DNA from: JANELJ01 sp024511395
Lineage (GTDB): Bacteria; Pseudomonadota; Gammaproteobacteria; GRL18
Length of the DNA stretch: 64,000 nt
NCBI GenBank assembly: GCA_963681975.1
Contig: OY820613.1
Span: 2,914,001-2,978,000 of the forward strand
Direction: 5' to 3'
Shown here one piece after another: positions 36,521-45,456 of the stretch; position 1 is the stretch's first letter, and the number at the start of each line of letters is the position of its first letter. Position numbers and translations under genes: made by a program. The notes under the pieces were generated by a model. The model did not search any database. It was not told the origin of the DNA and saw only the letters and a program-made list of their open reading frames with translations.

Positions 36521-37117
36521 TTATTGTGCCATGATTTTTACTGAGTGCAGGTTAACTGTACTGGCATAATTGTTTAGCATAAAGCCTTTAAATGCCTGCT
36601 GATATTGACGATCGGTAACCTGGAATAACTGTTGGCCGTTTAAAGCTACGGTCATTAGGCCATCCTTATCCTTTAACCATTCAAAAGTCAGTGTTTTGTT
36701 TAATGGTAAACTGGCTGCTGCGGATTCTATGACTGCACTTTTATAAGCATTGACCCTGAGTAACTGAACCTGTCCCTGCTCTGGTAAAATTAATAATTGA
36801 TAAGCCTGCTGCTGGCTGTTATCAATGTAAGGTCCTAATTCTATTCTGCCCTGACGACTTGCCAGAGACATTTTAATTTTCATGGCAAAACTGGCTGGAA
36901 TTTTTACTTCAGTCAGAATTTTAGCCTGAGCAGGATTCGTGTTATTACCACCTCCGGAACGATTTCCTGTTCCAGTATTACCCCCAGAATTGCAGTAGAA
37001 ATATCCCGCCTAGTATTTTTCCTTTGTGGCATAGCCTGACTGACAGTACTGCTGTGCAAACCGGAGCTGCCAACTGAAAACTGACCTGATATTACTGTCC
37101 AGCGGGGATTATATGTG
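36521..37117 (-). pseudogene. Relic of a secreted beta-sandwich-like protein
   Basis: The last 120 residues (36521-36883, from an internal Met) are open: LASRQGRIELGPYIDNSQQQAYQLLILPEQGQVQLLRV... to NNYASTVNLHSVKIMAQ, resembling jelly-roll/LamG-type domains. The frame extends upstream through NSGGNTGTGNRSGGGNNTNPAQAKI to a TAG. Further upstream the homologous-looking segment NPRWTVISGQFSVGSSGLHSS lies in another frame. The 5' end is cut by IS5-like copy D. I do not recognise the family. It is frameshifted and truncated. Confidence 0.55.
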
Positions 37118-37123
37118 TAGTTA

Positions 37124-38621
37124 GTTCAACCTGAATAATACCGTTTTAAGTCTGACTTCAAGCCAGGTTTAAAGCGGCTGATTGTTCTGGTTTGATAAAA
37201 TATCCCATCAAACCGGAAATAATTTTGAGCCACAAAAGCCGGAGCTTATTGAGGTTCTTTCTTAAGTTATGACCAGCGGCCACCATAACCACATTAATGG
37301 CATCACCGACTGCACCTTTGAGGTAGCAGCGGTCTAAACGGCCATCGTTTTTCATATGACCAATTTCAGGCTCAATCGCACTTCGCCGTTTTAATGCCTT
37401 TTTAATACTTCGGGTAACGCCTCGCTTCTGACCTGAGATAAAAACTTTAGTGTCTTTTACTTCATGTCCACGATAACCACGGTCAACAAAGCAGTGTTCC
37501 GGTTGTACGGCTGTAAACTGTTTTATCTGTTCCAGTTGTGGCAGCAAGGTATGTCCATCATAAGGATTGCCCGGACAACTTTGAGCACCAATAACAAAGC
37601 CTTCCTTGTTAGTTACCGCGATACTGGTTTTAACTCCAAATTCATAAGGCTTATGAGCTTTGCCTTTACTGATACACTCGACTTCCGGTGCATGTAAACT
37701 GTAAAGCTTGTTCTTACTGTGCTGCTCCTGCTCAATCAGTTTCTGAGCCTGTTCCAGTGCCACTTCAAACAATGACTGAATATCAACAGAATAGTTGGGC
37801 AGTTGTCGTTCAATATCCCGTTTAACACGACCTAAACGGGATTTCAGTTTATTGTTCATTTTCTTCATGCGTTTAAACTGTTTTGCATGTGCATAACGAC
37901 TGGCCATTAGTACATATTGCGGCCCAACCCGATTATAGTTCTGACGCAGTTTAATACCGTGCTCTTTGGACAGTTTAACCAGGTTTTCTCTGGCTTTGTT
38001 CAGGAGCTTTGAATCGGTTGGAAAAGCGATGTTCTTTTCCTGTACGGTAGTATCTACCGTGACTTTCTTTAAACTGCCTGGCTTGATAGTTTTACTCTTT
38101 AGTCAGGCTTTAATGGTTTCAATCAGTAATTTTTCACTGCCTGACTTACCCGGCCGGTTACGCCATTTGGTCATGGTCGCAGGGTGTATGGGCATCTTAT
38201 GCTGAAAGTATTCTTCACCACAAAAATATTGCCAGTACGGATTTTCTGTCCAGCCTTTTACTACCTGTTCATCCGATAAATCATGCAGGTGTTTCAGGTA
38301 ATGCAATCCTGCAATCAATCGAGTGCGTATGGCAGGAGCACCTTTAGTGGATACAAACAGAGCGCCCCATTCTTTATCAGGACTTTCCCAATCTATGTGT
38401 TTTGATAACTTAATCAACTCATGGTTTATGTCCAGCATGTTTTCAAGGCGCATCCTGAACAGGTCTTCCTGAGGTATTTTTGGCTGTTTCTTTGGCTTCA
38501 TTCTGGTCTGGAAATTTGCAAGGTAATAAGGCTTATTTTACCAAAAACCTGCAAATTTAACACCCATAATCAAGCAATATTTCTTTATAAATCAATGTGC
38601 TATGATTTATTCAGGTCGGAC
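37124..38621 (-). mobile_element. IS5-like element, copy D
   Basis: 1,498 bp with both ends intact. Flanks TAGTTA (37118-37123) and TATTTA (38622-38627) differ at one base, so either one flank mutated or the element took part in a rearrangement. Confidence 0.88.
37158..38501 (-). pseudogene. IS5-like transposase, one nonsense codon
   Basis: Same 447-codon frame as copies B and C, but the GGA glycine codon in IKAGLKSK is TGA (38103-38105). The rest is intact and in frame on both sides of the stop. Confidence 0.85.
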
Positions 38622-38782
38622 TATTTATCATATAGTTACAAACAGTCAGTCTATGCTGTAGAAAATCACATAGCACACAAAATAAAAAAACAGATGTGAT
38701 TTTTGTGATGTGGTTAACAATATGCTTGCTTTGAAGTGCAAGTTAGAATGATTCCAGAGCCATTCTGCTGTGACCAGTTGCT

Positions 38783-40297
38783 TTAACCTAATTTCTGAAC
38801 CCGCTGCAATGCAATGCGGTTAATCTCTGCGGCATTAGCCTCAGTATCAGACTCACTATAACATCGAAACTCTGGGGCATTACCCGAAGGGCGAAAATGA
38901 ATAATGTCCTCATTTTCAAAGTTTATGCGCAAGCCATCGGTGGTATCAATAGCGCTGATATGGCCCAGCTTTTCAATTAAGACCGGAAAATCTGTCTCTA
39001 TTGCCGCTTTATTCTGTTCATAACTGCCGCGGGTGTATTTTTCCAGCAATTTCTGACTGCTTTCAGTTGCAAAGTTTTTTATTCGGGCACTATAGGTAAA
39101 ACGCTGTGGTAACTGAGTGCTTAATTCAGAAAGACTGCACTGACTTTCAACAGCTGCATGGAGCAGGCTTAATAACACCACTACAGCATCCCGGGTCGGC
39201 AGGGGTGATAATAAATAATTATTCCGACGTACTGGCGTGGCCAGCAGAAAACCGCCATTAGCTTCATATCCGGCCACCGCAGCACAGTGCTTTTTCACAT
39301 AATGATTCATGGCTTCTATAACATAGGGAGAGCCGATTCGGGTGCGTTTGATTTCTGTAAAAGCTCCGGATTTTTCCGCACAGGTATTAGAACTGACCGG
39401 TGTCACCAGATGTTCAATGTGCAGGTAGCGGGCACATAACAAACCGGCAATATCCCCTCTGAGCCAACGGCCGGTTTCATCTGCAATCAGTGGACGATCA
39501 GCATCGCCGTCAGTAGACACAATGGCATCCAATTGAAATTCCTGCACCCACTGCCTGGCCAGCCGTACGTCTTCTTCCCGTACGGCTTCTGTATCGACAG
39601 GAATAAACTGCTGTGAATAACCCAGTTTTACGACTTCGGCACCCAGCTGTTCAAGCAGATCGGGCAGAATATCCCTGGCTACACCGCTGTGCTGATAACC
39701 CCCTACTTTTAATCCGCTAAGGGCTTTTTCTCCGCTAACGGCATTAACCGAAAACAGTTGCCGGTAACGTTCAATATATTCATCCTGAGCCGTATTATCC
39801 ACTTCACCCAGGGCATCCAGCAGTTCAGCAAACTGCCCCTGCTCATTAAACATAGCATCAGGTAAATCAATCAGCTGCTCTTTAATTAATCGTTCATCCT
39901 CTTTGAGGATTTCCCCATCCAGCTTATAAAACTTGATGCCGTTTCGGTCATTAGGAATATGACTGCCGGTTACCATAATAACCGGGCACTGATACTGCAA
40001 ACCGTAAAGAGCCACTGCCGGAGTCGGGATAAAACCAGTGTTTATGATCTTAATACCGCTGTTTTTAATGGCTCTGGCACAGGCATTTAAAATGGCCGGG
40101 GTGCTGTCACGCAGATCACCCGCCAGCGCGATGGGAGTATTCTCAGTCAGTTGCTGGGTCTGTTTTAAATACTGGATAAATCCCAGAGTATAGGCATAAC
40201 AGACTCGCTCTGTCATATCCTTAACCAGACCTCTGGCACCGCTGGTACCAAAGCCAACCTGACTTTGAGCCATTAAATCGTTAATCGTTATCTGCAT
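38783..40297 (-). CDS. Phosphomannomutase / phosphoglucomutase
   Basis: 504 residues of the alpha-D-phosphohexomutase superfamily, four domains. The phosphoserine loop is VTGSHIPNDRNGIKF (TGSHIP in place of the common TASHNP; the Ser is kept). The metal loop is STDGDADRPL, the sugar loop GYEANGGFLL and the phosphate loop RPSGNAPEFRCYSES. It converts mannose-6-P to mannose-1-P for the adjacent manC. It starts with TAATG overlap on the manC stop, so the pair is an operon. Likely for GDP-mannose and surface polysaccharide. Confidence 0.88.
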   Translation of the reverse strand: MQITINDLMAQSQVGFGTSGARGLVKDMTERVCYAYTLGFIQYLKQTQQLTENTPIALAGDLRDSTPAILNACARAIKNSGIKIINTGFIPTPAVALYGLQYQCPVIMVTGSHIPNDRNGIKFYKLDGEILKEDERLIKEQLIDLPDAMFNEQGQFAELLDALGEVDNTAQDEYIERYRQLFSVNAVSGEKALSGLKVGGYQHSGVARDILPDLLEQLGAEVVKLGYSQQFIPVDTEAVREEDVRLARQWVQEFQLDAIVSTDGDADRPLIADETGRWLRGDIAGLLCARYLHIEHLVTPVSSNTCAEKSGAFTEIKRTRIGSPYVIEAMNHYVKKHCAAVAGYEANGGFLLATPVRRNNYLLSPLPTRDAVVVLLSLLHAAVESQCSLSELSTQLPQRFTYSARIKNFATESSQKLLEKYTRGSYEQNKAAIETDFPVLIEKLGHISAIDTTDGLRINFENEDIIHFRPSGNAPEFRCYSESDTEANAAEINRIALQRVQKLG

Positions 40298-41754
40298 TAT
40301 TTTGAATCTTTTTTTGAATCCAGGCAGGAGTGTACATCAGTACGTCCATAGGTATCTTCAAAGCGTACAATATCATCTTCACCCAGATAACTGCCTGTCT
40401 GAATTTCAATGATTTCCAGCGGGATAACACCCGGGTTTTCCAAGCGATGCTGAGTACCTAAAGGAATATAATTAGACTGATCTTCCGTCATAACAAATTC
40501 TTTTTCACCACACAGAATTTTGGCCGTACCCTTAACCACCACCCAGTGTTCTGCCCGGTGATGATGCATCTGCAGAGATAACTGGGCACCGGGATTGACG
40601 GTAATACGCTTAACCTTAAAACGTTCCATTTCCACCAGCGTTTCGTAACTGCCCCAGGGTCGGTATACCCACTGATGCAGCAGGGCTTCTTCGCGCTTGC
40701 CTTCCTTAAGCTGGTTAACAATTTCCTTAACATCCTGCGCCCGGGTTTTATCCGCCACCAGCACCGCATCAGCCGTTTCCACTACCACACAATTATCCAT
40801 GCCCACCACGGCAATCATACGTTCTTCTGCATGCACATAGCTGTTGCTGAGATCCATTTTCAGCACATCCCCGTGCAGTACATTGCCGTCACTGTCCTGC
40901 TCATTAATTTCCCACAGGGCCGACCAGGCACCCACATCATTCCACTGGGCATCCAGGGGCAGCACTATAGCTTTATCGGTTTTTTCCATCACTGCATAGT
41001 CAATGGAATCCGAAGGGGAGGCGGTAAAATCGTCCACATTCAGACGACAGAAGTCCAGATCACTGCCGCCATGCAGTACTGCCTGGTGAACGGCCGCCAC
41101 AATATCGTGGGCATAGTGATCCAGTTCCTGAATAATGTTCTGAGCCTGAAACATAAACATACCGCTGTTCCAGTAATATTCACCGCTGTTCAGGTAGGTC
41201 TGTGCTTTAGCCTGATCCGGTTTCTCAACAAACTGAGCAACCTTCCAGGCCTCCCGCCCTTCCATTTTCCCATCACGCTTAATATAGCCATAACCAGTTT
41301 CAGCCTTATGCGGCACAATACCGAAGATCACCAGCTGCCCCTGCTGAGCAATGGCGTAGCCTTCCGTTATGACCTTATGAAAAGCCTGAGTATTTTTAAT
41401 GACATGATCCGCTGACAACACCAGCATAACATCATCGGCTGAATCTTTTTTACTCTGAATATATTCAGCTGCCGCACAAATGGCCGGAGCCGTATTGCGT
41501 CCCACCGGCTCCAGAATAATCTTATCCACGGCCACCCCGATATCCTGCATCTGCTGAGCCACCAGAAAACGATGTTCCTCATTACAGACAATAACCGGTG
41601 CCGCCATTTCAGGCACACCTTCCAGACGGGTCATGGTTTCCTGCAGCATGGTATGTTCGCCATAGAGGGAGAGAAACTGCTTGGGATTCAGCTCCCTGGA
41701 CATAGGCCATAAACGTGAACCTGAACCGCCGGACAAGATTACTGGGATGATCAT
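40297..41754 (-). CDS. manC: Mannose-1-phosphate guanylyltransferase / mannose-6-phosphate isomerase
   Basis: 485 residues, bifunctional type II enzyme. The N-terminal nucleotidyltransferase domain has VILSGGSGSRLWPMSRELNPKQF and the FVEKPD motif. The C-terminal cupin isomerase domain has RPWGSYETLVEMERFKVKRITVNPGAQLSLQMHHHRAEHWVVVKGTAK with metal-binding HHH. It makes GDP-mannose from mannose-1-P. It is first in the two-gene unit with the phosphomannomutase. Confidence 0.95.
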   Translation of the reverse strand: MIIPVILSGGSGSRLWPMSRELNPKQFLSLYGEHTMLQETMTRLEGVPEMAAPVIVCNEEHRFLVAQQMQDIGVAVDKIILEPVGRNTAPAICAAAEYIQSKKDSADDVMLVLSADHVIKNTQAFHKVITEGYAIAQQGQLVIFGIVPHKAETGYGYIKRDGKMEGREAWKVAQFVEKPDQAKAQTYLNSGEYYWNSGMFMFQAQNIIQELDHYAHDIVAAVHQAVLHGGSDLDFCRLNVDDFTASPSDSIDYAVMEKTDKAIVLPLDAQWNDVGAWSALWEINEQDSDGNVLHGDVLKMDLSNSYVHAEERMIAVVGMDNCVVVETADAVLVADKTRAQDVKEIVNQLKEGKREEALLHQWVYRPWGSYETLVEMERFKVKRITVNPGAQLSLQMHHHRAEHWVVVKGTAKILCGEKEFVMTEDQSNYIPLGTQHRLENPGVIPLEIIEIQTGSYLGEDDIVRFEDTYGRTDVHSCLDSKKDSK

Positions 41755-41819
41755 AAAAACGTTTTCCTGGTTTTATTTTTTATATTTTCTGCTTACAGCA
41801 GTCCTTTTGAACCTAGCTA

Positions 41820-42743
41820 CTATTCACCTATAGGCAAATTAAAATCTTTAATCAGGCCATCTGCTTCCTGCATTATATAGTCTTTAAATACCTTCGCAAT
41901 AGGTGACAGGCGCTTTCCCCCACGCTGTACGACATACCAGTGACGGTAGATTGGAAAGCCTTCTACATTAATAATATTAAGCGTCTTTGCCCGCAGTTCA
42001 ATTTCTAGGGTATGCAGGGAGACAATCGCCAGGCCCAGGCCTTCTTCCGCCGCATGTTTAATAGCCCGGTTATTACTCATATCCATCTTGGTCTTAAACT
42101 TTAGATTATGCTCTTTAAAAAACCGTCCCACAGCACTGCGGGTACCAGAGCCCTGTTCCCGAATTACAAATTCCTCACGAGCCAGTTCCTTTAAACTTAC
42201 CTTTTTTTCCCGCACCAGATAATGCTCAGGATGAGCCACCACCACTAAAGGATTTTCCAGAAAGGGCCGGGCGGTCAGATTATGCCCTTCCGGGGGGCGA
42301 CCCATAACCACCAGATCACACTCATTTTTCTCCAACAGTTCCAGAAGCGTACTGCGGTTAGTAACATCCAGAGAAATGCTGATTTTAGGATATACCCTGG
42401 CAAAGCGGGCCAGCATGCGGATCACAAAATGGTTAGCGGTACTGGCTACCGCCAGTTTTAAATGCCCCTTGTGCAGGCTTTTCATCTGGCTAATGGTTTC
42501 TTCCAGATCCAGCAGCTGCTGCATGGTGCTGCGGGCGTAGTTATACATTTCATTGCCAACTTCTGTCAGGTAAAGCTTTTTACCGAGCTTTTCTATTAAC
42601 GGGGTATTGGCCTGCTCTTCCAGCTGTTTAATCTGCATGGAGACAGCCGGCTGGGATAAATGCAGCTCCTTAGCGGCACTGGTAAAATTAAGGCGTCGGG
42701 CAACCACCTCAAATACTTTAAGTTGTCGAAAAGTAAGGTTCAT
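41820..42743 (-). CDS. cbbR: LysR-type regulator CbbR
   Basis: 307 residues. The N-terminal winged helix-turn-helix is FRQLKVFEVVARRLNFTSAAKELHLSQPAVSMQIKQLEE. The effector domain shows KGHLKLAVASTANHFVIRMLARF and VIREQGSGTRSAVGRFF as in CbbR proteins. It is divergent from cbbM with a ~210-bp gap, the classic arrangement. CbbR activates Calvin cycle genes in response to metabolites such as RuBP or NADPH. Confidence 0.93.
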   Translation of the reverse strand: MNLTFRQLKVFEVVARRLNFTSAAKELHLSQPAVSMQIKQLEEQANTPLIEKLGKKLYLTEVGNEMYNYARSTMQQLLDLEETISQMKSLHKGHLKLAVASTANHFVIRMLARFARVYPKISISLDVTNRSTLLELLEKNECDLVVMGRPPEGHNLTARPFLENPLVVVAHPEHYLVREKKVSLKELAREEFVIREQGSGTRSAVGRFFKEHNLKFKTKMDMSNNRAIKHAAEEGLGLAIVSLHTLEIELRAKTLNIINVEGFPIYRHWYVVQRGGKRLSPIAKVFKDYIMQEADGLIKDFNLPIGE

Positions 42744-42784
42744 ATTATCTTTTTTCCACTATTTTTATCTAAAACCCAATATAT

Positions 42785-42833
42785 CATAAGCAATAGCTTA
42801 TGGTAACAATCAAAAAATAAAGTTTTACTTTAT
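42785..42833 (+). promoter_or_regulatory. Two palindromes, probable CbbR operators
   Basis: CATAAGC-AATA-GCTTATG (42785-42802) and ATAAAGT-TTT-ACTTTAT (42817-42833). Both fit the T-N11-A style of LysR sites and share ATAAR...YTTAT half-sites. They lie in the cbbR-cbbM gap just upstream of the predicted cbbM promoter, as expected for recognition and activation sites. Confidence 0.6.
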
Positions 42834-42852
42834 AGTAGTTTTAAATTATATT
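42824..42852 (+). promoter_or_regulatory. Predicted cbbM promoter
   Basis: TTTACT (42824-42829), 17-base spacer, TATATT (42847-42852). The -35 box overlaps the second palindrome. The leader is about 95 bases, and AAAGGAAACGG precedes the ATG. Confidence 0.45.
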
Positions 42853-42954
42853 TCCCTACACAGTTTGTAAGGGTACTTCATTTGTAAATTCCTCCATTCA
42901 CAAATCAGGCCTCTCACAACCAAATTTTAACCCCCATTTAAAGGAAACGGACAA

Positions 42955-44343
42955 ATGGCATTATTAGACCAAACAAATCGTTACTCCGATTTAAGTCTGA
43001 AAGAAGACGAATTATTAGCTGGCGGCAAGCACATCCTGGTTGCTTATACTATGGAACCTGCAGAAGGTTATGGTTACCTGGAAGCAGCGGCTCACTTTGC
43101 TGCTGAATCTTCAACTGGTACCAATGTTGAAGTATCCACTACTGATGACTTCACCAAAGGTGTTGATGCTCTGGTTTATGAAATTGATGAAGCCAAAGGC
43201 ATCATGAAAATTGCATACCCTAACGAGCTGTTTGACCGTAACGTTATTGACGGTCGTGCCATGATCGTTTCCTTCCTGACTCTGGCTATTGGTAATAACC
43301 AGGGCATGGGTGACATCAAGAACGCTCAGATGTTTGACTTTTATGTGCCACCACGCATGCTGCAGTTATTTGATGGTCCTGCTAAAGACATTTCTGATAT
43401 GTGGCGTATTCTGGGTCGTCCAATTGAAAACGGTGGTTATATTGCCGGTACCATTATTAAGCCTAAATTAGGTCTGCGTCCTGAGCCATTTGCTGAAGCA
43501 GCCTACCAGTTCTGGCTAGGTGGTGACTTTATCAAGAACGATGAGCCTCAGGGTAACCAGGTCTTCTGTCCTATGAATAAAGTCATTCCTCTGGTTTATG
43601 ATGCTATGAAGCGTGCCCAGGATGAAACCGGTGAGGCTAAATTATTCTCTGCTAACATCACTGCTGACGATCACCATGAAATGTGTGCCCGTGCTGACTT
43701 TGTTCTGGAAACATTTGGTCCTGATGCCGACAAGGTTGCTTTCCTGGTTGACGGTTATGTTGGTGGTCCAGGTATGGTTACTACTGCACGTCGTAACTAT
43801 CCTAACCAATATCTGCATTATCATCGTGCCGGTCACGGTGCAGTTACTTCTCCTTCTTCCAAGCGTGGTTATACCGCATACATCCTGGCCAAGATGTCTC
43901 GTCTGATGGGTGCTTCCGGTATCCACGTAGGTACTATGGGTTATGGTAAGATGGAAGGTGATGCTTCTGATAAGATTATTGCCTATATGATTGAACGTGA
44001 CGAGTGTCAGGGTCCTGTATACCACCAGAAATGGTATGGTATGAAGCCTACTACTCCAATTATCTCAGGTGGTATGAACGCACTGCGTCTGCCAGGCTTC
44101 TTTGAAAACCTGGGTCACGGTAACGTCATTAACACCTCTGGCGGTGGTTCTTATGGTCATATCGACAGCCCTGCGGCAGGTGCGATTTCCCTACGTCAGG
44201 CTTATGACTGCTGGAAGCAAGGTGCTGACCCAATTGAGTACGCTAAAGAGCATAAAGAATTTGCCCGTGCCTTCGAATCTTTCGAACACGATGCAGACGC
44301 TCTGTACCCAGGCTGGAGAGACAAGTTAGGCGTTCACAAGTAA
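42955..44343 (+). CDS. cbbM: Form II ribulose-1,5-bisphosphate carboxylase/oxygenase
   Basis: 462 residues, full length. Catalytic features: GGDFIKNDEPQGNQ with the Lys to be carbamylated (194) and metal ligands Asp 196 and Glu 197; HYHRAGHGAV; loop 6 in GTMGYGKMEG; ISGGMNALR; and GGGSYGHIDSPAAGA. Form II enzymes are homo-oligomers suited to low oxygen and high CO2. The gene is the likely main carboxylase and is followed by its terminator, then cbbQ and cbbO. Codon use is even and pyrimidine-ending, as in highly expressed genes. Confidence 0.98.
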   Translation: MALLDQTNRYSDLSLKEDELLAGGKHILVAYTMEPAEGYGYLEAAAHFAAESSTGTNVEVSTTDDFTKGVDALVYEIDEAKGIMKIAYPNELFDRNVIDGRAMIVSFLTLAIGNNQGMGDIKNAQMFDFYVPPRMLQLFDGPAKDISDMWRILGRPIENGGYIAGTIIKPKLGLRPEPFAEAAYQFWLGGDFIKNDEPQGNQVFCPMNKVIPLVYDAMKRAQDETGEAKLFSANITADDHHEMCARADFVLETFGPDADKVAFLVDGYVGGPGMVTTARRNYPNQYLHYHRAGHGAVTSPSSKRGYTAYILAKMSRLMGASGIHVGTMGYGKMEGDASDKIIAYMIERDECQGPVYHQKWYGMKPTTPIISGGMNALRLPGFFENLGHGNVINTSGGGSYGHIDSPAAGAISLRQAYDCWKQGADPIEYAKEHKEFARAFESFEHDADALYPGWRDKLGVHK

Positions 44344-44372
44344 ACCATTACCTGTGTATGCTTAATTAAGCG

Positions 44373-44405
44373 GACAAAGCCTCTGTTTTCAGGGGCTTTG
44401 TTGTC
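44373..44405 (+). terminator. Terminator after cbbM
   Basis: ACAAAGCCTCTG-TTTT-CAGGGGCTTTGT, about 30 bases past the stop, with one G-T pair in the stem and TTGTC after. Probably partial, so that cbbQ and cbbO are expressed at lower level. Confidence 0.75.
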
Positions 44406-44476
44406 TATAGAACACCAATAAACACTAAAAAATCAGTGTTATTGCCAAATAATTTTAAGCGCATTTCTCCGTAGAA

Positions 44477-44536
44477 CATCTGATGTCCAGTAAGCCTTGT
44501 TAAAGTTTCAGAAGGCTTACTGGAGGATAGCAGATG
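44477..44536 (+). promoter_or_regulatory. Long hairpin in the cbbQ leader
   Basis: CATCTG...CCAGTAAGCCTT pairs with AAGGCTTACTGG...CAGATG around an 11-base loop. It ends 56 bases before the cbbQ ATG. It could be a second terminator/attenuator or a processing site in the cbbM-cbbQ transcript. Confidence 0.55.
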
Positions 44537-44592
44537 CAGAGATAGATGAAATAAAATTATTCGACAATAAAACTGGCCAGCAGGAAAAGACC

Positions 44593-45402
44593 ATGAGCGA
44601 TCAAGATATTGAACAATACAAAATAACCACCGAACCCTTCTACAAGCCGCAGGAAGATGAAATTGAATTATACGAAGCCGCCTATGATGCGCGTCTTCCG
44701 GTCATGATTAAAGGCCCTACTGGCTGCGGTAAATCCCGCTTTGTTGAACACATGGCATGGAAACTGGGCAAACCCCTGATCACCGTTGCCTGTAATGAAG
44801 ACATGACCGCGTCTGATCTGGTGGGTCGTTACCTGCTTGATGCCAACGGTACTCGCTGGGTGGACGGCCCGCTGACCACCGCTGCCCGTATCGGCGCCAT
44901 CTGTTATCTTGATGAAGTGATTGAAGCCCGTCAGGATACCACTGTTGTAATTCACCCTCTGACTGACCATCGCCGCAATCTGCCGCTGGACAAAAAAGGG
45001 GAAATGGTTGAAGCTCATCCTGATTTTCAGCTGGTGATTTCCTATAACCCCGGTTATCAGAGCCTGATGAAGGATTTAAAACAATCCACCAAGCAGCGCT
45101 TTTCTGCCCTGGAATTTGACTACCCAAACGCATCGGTTGAAGCCAGCATTGTGGAACAGGAAGCCGGCATTGATGCGGACACCTCCGCCAAACTGGTTAA
45201 AATTGCCCATGCAGCCCGGAACCTGAAAGGCCATGGTCTGGATGAAGGTATCTCTACCCGTCTGCTGGTTTATGCAGCCAATCTGATGAACAAGGGTATC
45301 GCACCTAAATCAGCCTGCCGTATGGCTCTGGTTCGCCCTATTACTAATGATGTTGATATCCGTGATACGCTAGATCATGCTATTGACAGTGTTTTTGCCT
45401 GA
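44593..45402 (+). CDS. cbbQ: RubisCO activase subunit CbbQ (MoxR-type AAA+)
   Basis: 269 residues from ATG 44593, chosen because CAGGAAAAG lies just upstream and the product then starts like CbbQ (MSDQDIEQYKI). An upstream in-frame ATG (44497) would add residues from the hairpin leader and is unlikely. Walker A GPTGCGKS at about 41-48, Walker B CYLDEVIEA, sensor 1 ISYNPGYQ, arginine finger region TKQRF. Hexameric CbbQ with CbbO remodels inhibited form II RubisCO. Confidence 0.94.
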   Translation: MSDQDIEQYKITTEPFYKPQEDEIELYEAAYDARLPVMIKGPTGCGKSRFVEHMAWKLGKPLITVACNEDMTASDLVGRYLLDANGTRWVDGPLTTAARIGAICYLDEVIEARQDTTVVIHPLTDHRRNLPLDKKGEMVEAHPDFQLVISYNPGYQSLMKDLKQSTKQRFSALEFDYPNASVEASIVEQEAGIDADTSAKLVKIAHAARNLKGHGLDEGISTRLLVYAANLMNKGIAPKSACRMALVRPITNDVDIRDTLDHAIDSVFA

Positions 45403-45456
45403 TTGTAAATAAACAGCCAGAATAGCTAAATTATTAAAAATCGGTGAGCATAAGTA

